From assembly GCA_031285485.1 (NCBI GenBank), contig JAITWC010000108.1:1-5816 (forward strand): a DNA stretch of 5,816 bases. The letters are read 5' to 3'. Both the position numbers and the translations under genes were made by a program. Positions 1-5,816 of the stretch are shown here, piece after piece. The notes under the pieces were generated by a model. It was not told the DNA's origin. It worked only from the letters and a program-made list of their open reading frames with translations, and searched no databases. The DNA comes from Alistipes sp. GTDB lineage: Bacteria; Bacteroidota; Bacteroidia; Bacteroidales; Rikenellaceae. Numbering within the stretch: position 1 is the first letter of the stretch; the number at the start of each line of letters is the position of its first letter.

Positions 1-879
1 AGCCGCCTGCACAACGGCGAGCACTTCCAGTTCATGACCACGTTCCGCGATCTGGTGAAGGCCGCAACGCCCGCCAAACTGAAGATCGAGGCGCCGTTCG
101 CGGCGTTCCTCGCCGTCTATGCCGATCTCGACGAAGCGTTGAAGAAGATCATGAAGAGCGAGCACACCAAACGCATCGCCGAGCTGGACGCCGCGCGCGA
201 CAGCGTGTTCCGCGGCATGACGGACACCGCGAACGGGGCGGCGCACCACTTCAACCCCGCCGTGCGCGAGGCCGCCGGGCGGGTCGGGATCGCGATGAAG
301 ACCTACGGCAACGTCGCCGCGATGAACTACGACGACGAAACGGCCATGATCGCGAACCTGCTCAAGGACCTCACCGTGAAGTACCTCGCCGACGTCGAGA
401 TGCTCGATCTGGGCGCGTGGATCGGCGAGCTCGACCGGCTCAGCGAGGAGTTCAAGCGGCTGATGCTGGAGCGTTACGACGAGGGCACGGGGCGCTCGAC
501 GCTCGTTCTGCGCGAGGTGCGGGGACGGATGGACGACGCCTACCGCGCCGTCGCGCGCCGCGTGGACGCCTTGCAGGAGGTGTCGGGCGACGAGCCGGGT
601 GCGCCGTGGGCGGCTTTCATCGCCGAGTTGAACGAGGTGATCGCGCGTGCCGACAACCTGCTGGCCCAACGCGAGGGACGCGCCGCCGCCGAACGTGCGC
701 GCGAACAGGCCGAGGCCGCAGCAGCCGCGGGTGTCGATGTCGAGACCTGGCGGGCTATGCAGCGTGCCGCAGCAGCCGCCGAGAAAGCCGCGAAACTGGT
801 CGCCGCGGCATCCGCCACCGCCGCAGTGGTCGAGAAGGCCGACGCCGAAGCCGTGGAGGTCGTCGGGGCGAAGAAGTAA
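1..879 (+). CDS. DUF6261 family protein, 5'-truncated by window edge
   Basis: The reading frame is already open at base 1 and gives 292 residues before the TAA at 877-879. The first in-frame ATG (base 34) is probably internal. The eleven codons before it read SRLHNGEHFQF, which matches the conserved N-terminal motif of DUF6261 proteins as I know them, and no ribosome binding site precedes that ATG. The true start is therefore probably a few codons upstream of the window. The family is known mainly from Bacteroidota and has no established function. The protein looks soluble and mostly helical, with no signal peptide or membrane segment visible. The last 70 or so residues are very rich in Ala, Glu, Arg and Lys and probably form a coiled coil or flexible helical tail. 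This tail may be longer than in typical relatives. Lipoprotein 1 follows 30 bases downstream on the same strand. Family assignment is fairly confident; the role is unknown. Confidence 0.8.
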   Translation, partial: SRLHNGEHFQFMTTFRDLVKAATPAKLKIEAPFAAFLAVYADLDEALKKIMKSEHTKRIAELDAARDSVFRGMTDTANGAAHHFNPAVREAAGRVGIAMKTYGNVAAMNYDDETAMIANLLKDLTVKYLADVEMLDLGAWIGELDRLSEEFKRLMLERYDEGTGRSTLVLREVRGRMDDAYRAVARRVDALQEVSGDEPGAPWAAFIAELNEVIARADNLLAQREGRAAAERAREQAEAAAAAGVDVETWRAMQRAAAAAEKAAKLVAAASATAAVVEKADAEAVEVVGAKK

Positions 880-903
880 CCGCAATTGATTTTTTAAAAC
901 AGG

Positions 904-951
904 ACAACGATGAAACGACAATTTGCATACCTCGCCCTCTGCCTGCTGCTG
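904..951 (+). repeat. 48-base exact direct repeat, copy 1 (leader plus signal-peptide codons)
   Basis: This block is identical base for base to 2609-2656, at an offset of 1,705 bases. It covers the last six bases before the lipoprotein 1 start codon (ACAACG) and the first 14 codons, MKRQFAYLALCLLL. The match stops just before the lipobox; after that the two genes diverge apart from a short GCCTGC stretch encoding Ala-Cys. Confidence 0.97.
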
Positions 952-1740
952 GTCGCCTGCAAAATAGAGAACCGGCCGCCCCTGCGGCTGGAGCAGTCGC
1001 AGGTTACGGCCTATCTTAACTACGAGGGAAAGTCCGTGGAGGTGAGCGGCGGCAGCGGCGAGTACATGGCCGCGGTGAGCGACCCCGCTGTGGCCTCCGT
1101 CTCACTCGGGACCGCAGGCTATGGAGGGCTGAACCAACCTCAAACGACCTGCCTTGTCATCGAACCCAAAGCGTTGGGTACCGCCGTGATCGCCGTTACC
1201 GACAAACGGAGCGGCGGCGTGGCCCTGCTCGGGCTGACGGTCGAGGAGCGTATAGGGATGCTGCGTGTGACTAAAGTGCTCACCAACGTAGATGCCGATA
1301 ACAACGTCGATGAGATAGGGGAGGCTGTGGCTGCCGATGGACTGCTCAAGATGGGTTATGCTATCGATTATGAGCCCTCGGGTAGCCAAGTGGAACACTG
1401 GACTCAGCATGACTTCCGATTCTCGAACGCCGAGGGAGAGGTGACCGTCCGGGGAAAGTTCACTATAAGTGAGGATATCGGAGAGCTGAACCCCGCGTTC
1501 CTGCCTCTGCTCCCTAATAACATTCAATACCGTAACGATCTACGGAAGTGGGAGTTTACAAGGGATAACGGTGAAACATGGTGGTACGGCTATATTGTGG
1601 ACGAAGATAATTCGACACGCACAAGCCCTGTTCTGCGCGATAAGTTTTATTTTTGGGAAGACCTCACCGAACGTTACAAGGCGATGTATCCCGACGCAGG
1701 CATCAGAGGTGTCGCGCGGGTGGTGGTAGCAAGGCACTAA
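910..1740 (+). CDS. Predicted lipoprotein with Ig-like domain (paralogue 1)
   Basis: 276 residues. The N-terminus has a basic start (MKRQ), a hydrophobic stretch and a lipobox LVAC with lipidation expected at Cys17, so the product should be exported and membrane anchored; inner versus outer leaflet cannot be read from sequence. Residues about 26-112 look like a bacterial Ig-like domain: GGSGEY near 48-52, VSDPAVASVS near 56-65, and a closing TAVIAVTDKRSG strand near 91-102. The remaining residues (about 115-276) form a second, unrecognised domain ending in a motif around YPDAGIRGVARVVV. The gene is a full-length paralogue of the one at 2615-3442; shared motifs run from the signal peptide to the C-terminus. 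The ATG at 910 is supported by the signal peptide, by a modest AGGA at 901-904, and by the same start in the paralogue. From about base 1270 the gene is clearly less GC-rich than its neighbours. Binding partner and function are unknown. Confidence 0.88.
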   Translation: MKRQFAYLALCLLLVACKIENRPPLRLEQSQVTAYLNYEGKSVEVSGGSGEYMAAVSDPAVASVSLGTAGYGGLNQPQTTCLVIEPKALGTAVIAVTDKRSGGVALLGLTVEERIGMLRVTKVLTNVDADNNVDEIGEAVAADGLLKMGYAIDYEPSGSQVEHWTQHDFRFSNAEGEVTVRGKFTISEDIGELNPAFLPLLPNNIQYRNDLRKWEFTRDNGETWWYGYIVDEDNSTRTSPVLRDKFYFWEDLTERYKAMYPDAGIRGVARVVVARH

Positions 1741-1763
1741 ATTATTCATAGTATCTCCACCTA

Positions 1764-2585
1764 ATGGCAAAGAAAGAGACCATAAACGTACAGGGAACGG
1801 CAATCACCGTCATCTCGGACAAGACCAACGATTACATATCGCTAACCGATATGGCAAATGCCAAAGAGGGCGAGGCCCGGGCTGCGGACATTATCAAGAA
1901 CTGGATACGCACGCGCACCACGCTCGAATTCCTGGGTACCTGGGAACAACTGTACAATCCCGATTTTAAAGTGGTCGAATTCGACCACTTTAAAATGCAG
2001 GCCGGCCTGCCGAGTTTTGTACTTGGTCCCGGACAATGGATCGAGAAGACGAATGCCGTCGGAATTGTCGTAAGACAAGGGAAATACGGAGGTACGTTTG
2101 CTCACAAGGACATTGCCTTTGAATTCGGCTCGGCAATCAGTGCCGTTTTTCGATTGTTTCTCATCAAGGAGTTCCAGCGCCTCAAAGAGAACGAAAAGTC
2201 TTTGGAATGGAACCTGCAACGCACCCTGTCGAAGATTAACTACCGCATACACACGGACGCCATCCGCGAACACATCGTCCCGGCGGCGGTCACTCCGGCA
2301 CAGATTTCATACACCTACGCTTCGGAGGCCGACCTGCTCAACGTCGCGCTGTTCGGTATGACGGCGGCGGTGTGGCGCGAGGCGAACCCCGATGTTTCGG
2401 GAAATATCCGCGACGAGGCGACGCTGGAGCAACTCGTGGTGCTGTCGAACATGGAGAGCATCAACGCGCTGCTGATACGACAGGGGATGCCGCAGGGCGA
2501 AAGGCTGGTGCAACTAAACACCACGGCAATAACACAGATGCGCTCGCTGACACAGGGGCGCAACCTTGCCGAACGACTGAAGTAA
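1764..2585 (+). CDS. KilA-N domain protein (predicted DNA-binding)
   Basis: 273 residues. The N-terminal half is a recognisable KilA-N domain, a phage-derived DNA-binding fold related to APSES: DYISLTDMA at about 23-31, IIKNWIRTRTTLEFLGTWE at 43-61, NPDFKVVEFDHFK at 65-77, and QWIEKTNAVGI followed by YGGTFAHKDIAFEF at about 91-121, then IKEFQRLKENE. The C-terminal half (about 150-265), including EADLLNVALFGMTAAVW and IRDEATLEQLVVLSNMESIN, is the tail typical of chromosomal KilA-N proteins in Bacteroidota, so the gene appears intact and of usual length. The domain predicts sequence recognition, but these chromosomal proteins have no settled role; phage regulator or antirepressor-like functions are possible. 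The start is 23 bases after lipoprotein 1, without a Shine-Dalgarno sequence, and begins at the usual MAKKETINVQGT. The 5' third is about 45% GC and the 3' part about 68% (hand counts of 60-base lines). Confidence 0.92.
   Translation: MAKKETINVQGTAITVISDKTNDYISLTDMANAKEGEARAADIIKNWIRTRTTLEFLGTWEQLYNPDFKVVEFDHFKMQAGLPSFVLGPGQWIEKTNAVGIVVRQGKYGGTFAHKDIAFEFGSAISAVFRLFLIKEFQRLKENEKSLEWNLQRTLSKINYRIHTDAIREHIVPAAVTPAQISYTYASEADLLNVALFGMTAAVWREANPDVSGNIRDEATLEQLVVLSNMESINALLIRQGMPQGERLVQLNTTAITQMRSLTQGRNLAERLK
1963..1996. repeat. Perfect 34-base palindrome inside the KilA-N gene
   Basis: The left arm ATTTTAAAGTGGTCGAA (1963-1979) is exactly reverse-complementary to 1980-1996 with no spacer; the symmetry breaks at 1962/1997 (G opposite G). 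It encodes residues 67-78 of the KilA-N protein. Because it is palindromic and in register, the opposite strand also reads FKVVEFDHFK. It could extrude as a cruciform, fold in the mRNA, or serve as a symmetric protein-binding site. Part of the symmetry is built into the codons for V-E-F-D. Confidence 0.97.
1997..2010. repeat. Perfect 14-base palindrome abutting the 34-base one
   Basis: GCAGGCC at 1997-2003 is reverse-complementary to GGCCTGC at 2004-2010. It begins at the base after the 34-base palindrome ends. It is GC-rich (contains GGCCGGCC), whereas its neighbour has AT-rich outer arms. A palindrome of this length can arise by chance in a GC-rich window of this size, so its significance rests on position only. 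Confidence 0.9.
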
Positions 2586-2608
2586 AACAACAACGCATAA
2601 AAACAAAC

Positions 2609-2656
2609 ACAACGATGAAACGACAATTTGCATACCTCGCCCTCTGCCTGCTGCTG
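2609..2656 (+). repeat. 48-base exact direct repeat, copy 2 (leader plus signal-peptide codons)
   Basis: Identical to 904-951. It covers ACAACG before the lipoprotein 2 start and its first 14 codons. The next bases differ: copy 1 continues to a VAC lipobox, while copy 2 has one additional codon and reads TGAC. Together with copy 1 it bounds a 1,705-base unit holding lipoprotein 1 and the KilA-N gene. Confidence 0.97.
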
Positions 2657-3442
2657 ACGGGTGCCTGCCAAAAGACGAACGAAGACAACCGGCAGATCCG
2701 GTTAGACGTCACCGAGACGACGGCTGCGCCCGAGTCCTCCCTCTCGATCGGCATCAGCTACGGGAGCGGCGAGTATCGCGTCCAGGTCAGCGACCCGGCC
2801 GTGGCCGAGGCGAGTGCCGTCGTGCCGGGCGTCGGCCCCCACATCCTGCGCATCGAGACCAAGGCCGAGGGCGACGCGGTGATCACCGTCACCGACACCA
2901 AGAGCGGCCTCTTCGCCCGGTGCGCGCTGAAGGTCGGCAAGTTCGTCTCGCTCTACATCGACGAGATCGTCACCCACGTCGACGCCGACACGCCCGAGGC
3001 CATCGAGGCCGAACTGGCCGCCGCCGCACCCTGGGCCGAGGGCGGCGGGATGGTCTTGGCGGGCACCGTCGGCCTGCTCCCCGACGACGGGGGCACGCGC
3101 TACAACGTCCGGTTCGTCGACGCCGACTACCGCGAGGTGGCCGACGGTACGCTCACCATGACGCAGGAGAGCGCCGAATGGAGCCCCGCGTTCGACTTCC
3201 TGCCGATCGACGAACCGGTACAGGCCATGAACCGGTGGGTGTTCGAAACCGACGGCGGGGAGTGGGAAGCCGGGATGTTCGTCGTCGCCGCCCCTTACAC
3301 GCGCCGGGACGTGCCGGTCTTCGTGCACATCCGCCTGTACGAGGACTGGACGGCGTACTACAAAGCCAAATACCCGGAGGCCGGGGTGAGAAGCGCCGCG
3401 CGGGCGATCGTCTCGTCGGGCGGACGGACGGTCAACGAGTAA
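2615..3442 (+). CDS. Predicted lipoprotein with Ig-like domain (paralogue 2)
   Basis: 275 residues when started at the ATG at 2615. The frame is open further upstream to an ATG at 2372, but that extension overlaps the KilA-N gene and would bury the signal peptide; the start at 2615 matches paralogue 1 exactly. Signal peptide MKRQFAYLALCLLL is followed by LTGAC, with lipidation expected at Cys18. Threonine at the -3 position is a little unusual for a lipobox. An Ig-like domain spans about 28-107 (YGSGEY at 49-54, VSDPAVAEAS, then DAVITVTDTKSG at 87-98). The C-terminal domain (about 110-275) shares with paralogue 1 a THVDAD segment (120-125), a WVFETDGGEWEAG segment (208-220) and LYEDWTAYYKAKYPEAGVRSA near 241-261. 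Base composition is high GC (a hand-counted line at 3241-3300 is 67%), in contrast to the corresponding part of paralogue 1. The leader is A-rich with no Shine-Dalgarno sequence. The gene lies 22 bases before the mutase gene, but nothing in it suggests a role in propionate metabolism. Confidence 0.88.
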   Translation: MKRQFAYLALCLLLTGACQKTNEDNRQIRLDVTETTAAPESSLSIGISYGSGEYRVQVSDPAVAEASAVVPGVGPHILRIETKAEGDAVITVTDTKSGLFARCALKVGKFVSLYIDEIVTHVDADTPEAIEAELAAAAPWAEGGGMVLAGTVGLLPDDGGTRYNVRFVDADYREVADGTLTMTQESAEWSPAFDFLPIDEPVQAMNRWVFETDGGEWEAGMFVVAAPYTRRDVPVFVHIRLYEDWTAYYKAKYPEAGVRSAARAIVSSGGRTVNE

Positions 3443-3464
3443 TCAATCATAAACCATCATAGCA

Positions 3465-5603
<2,139 letters not shown>

Positions 5604-5635
5604 GCCAAATAAAATATGAAAGGAAATCGGATTTT

Positions 5636-5816
5636 GTGTCTCACCGCTACTGTGTGTGGAGCGAAACCAAATCGGATCAGAGAACCCAACTCATAGTGCG
5701 AGGCTACAAACCGGAAATTCGCACAACCACCTATAATCCGGAGACCAATACCAGTGAAATAATCATTGAACGCCCCTATACGTCGACACCCGAATCCTTC
5801 GAGAGAACAACTCAGA
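5636..5816 (+). CDS. Possible 5' end of an unrecognised gene, runs off window
   Basis: An open frame of 60 codons runs from a GTG at 5636 to the right edge without a stop. The peptide is hydrophilic and looks protein-like (for example RGYKPEIRTTTYNPETNTSEI), but I do not recognise it. An AAAGGA at 5619-5624 could help initiation at the GTG. The nearest ATG (5616), 12 bases after the mutase stop, is in a different frame and ends at 5696 after 26 codons. Adding one T to the TTTT run at 5632-5635 would join that ATG to the long frame, so a frameshift, a sequence error or a genuine GTG start are all possible. The segment is only about 45% GC (27 of 60 at 5701-5760), much lower than the mutase gene. 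The antisense strand is also largely open here, so the coding assignment is tentative. Confidence 0.35.
   Translation, partial: MSHRYCVWSETKSDQRTQLIVRGYKPEIRTTTYNPETNTSEIIIERPYTSTPESFERTTQ

Noticed and set aside
825..833. AGTGGTCGA, matching nine bases of the palindrome half-site
   Set aside because: Nine bases are not enough to support a second binding site in a 5.8-kb window, and it lies within ordinary codons of the DUF6261 tail.
417..1019. 200-codon frame crossing the DUF6261 gene and lipoprotein 1 start
   Set aside because: Arg/Gly-rich shadow frame spanning a clear gene boundary.
1648..1655. TATTTTTG, a match to the Bacteroidota -7 promoter element TAnnTTTG, upstream of the KilA-N gene
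   Set aside because: No TTTG -33 element at the proper distance, and the bases encode a segment (FYFWED) aligned with the paralogue, so the match is probably coding-driven.
1842..2273. Minus-strand frame repeating the peptide FKVVEFDHFK
   Set aside because: The repeated peptide is a direct consequence of the in-register palindrome at 1963-1996; the rest does not look like a protein family.
2372..2614. In-frame extension of lipoprotein 2 back to an ATG at 2372
   Set aside because: It overlaps the well-supported KilA-N gene in another frame, has an Arg/Gly-rich composition typical of shadow frames, and would place 81 residues before an obvious lipoprotein signal peptide.
5604..5700. Rho-independent terminator after the mutase gene
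   Set aside because: I looked for a GC-rich stem followed by a T-run and found none.

Overview
The window looks like chromosomal DNA from a high-GC member of the Bacteroidota, most likely a gut Rikenellaceae/Alistipes-type organism. This rests on four things: a DUF6261-type protein, a KilA-N protein with the C-terminal half typical of Bacteroidota, two Bacteroidota-style lipoproteins with an Ig-like domain, and a methylmalonyl-CoA mutase large subunit that closely resembles Bacteroides/Alistipes enzymes as I remember them. Gene starts mostly have A-rich leaders rather than strong Shine-Dalgarno sequences, which also fits. The assignment is by recognition, not by database search.

Layout: all recognisable genes lie on the + strand with gaps of only 12-30 bases, so they could be read as one transcript. 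In order they are: the 3' part of a DUF6261-family gene (1-879, start outside the window); lipoprotein 1 (910-1740); a KilA-N domain gene (1764-2585); lipoprotein 2 (2615-3442), a full-length paralogue of lipoprotein 1; the complete methylmalonyl-CoA mutase large subunit (3465-5603); and a low-GC open frame of unknown identity running off the right edge (about 5636-5816). No gap exceeds 30 bases until the uncertain right end. I see no tRNA, rRNA, CRISPR array, transposase, riboswitch or convincing terminator.

The mutase is the only gene with a firm biochemical role: B12-dependent interconversion of succinyl-CoA and methylmalonyl-CoA, used by Bacteroidota to make propionate. Its expected small-subunit partner is not next to it on the left. 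Instead, two lipoprotein paralogues enclose a predicted DNA-binding gene.

Three features deserve attention. The two lipoprotein genes share an exact 48-base block covering the leader and signal peptide, although the mature proteins have diverged strongly. The KilA-N gene contains a perfect 34-base palindrome inside its DNA-binding domain, directly followed by a perfect 14-base palindrome. Base composition shifts abruptly inside and between these genes, suggesting a mosaic accessory segment beside a core metabolic gene. Any joint function of the lipoprotein/KilA-N/lipoprotein group is a hypothesis only.
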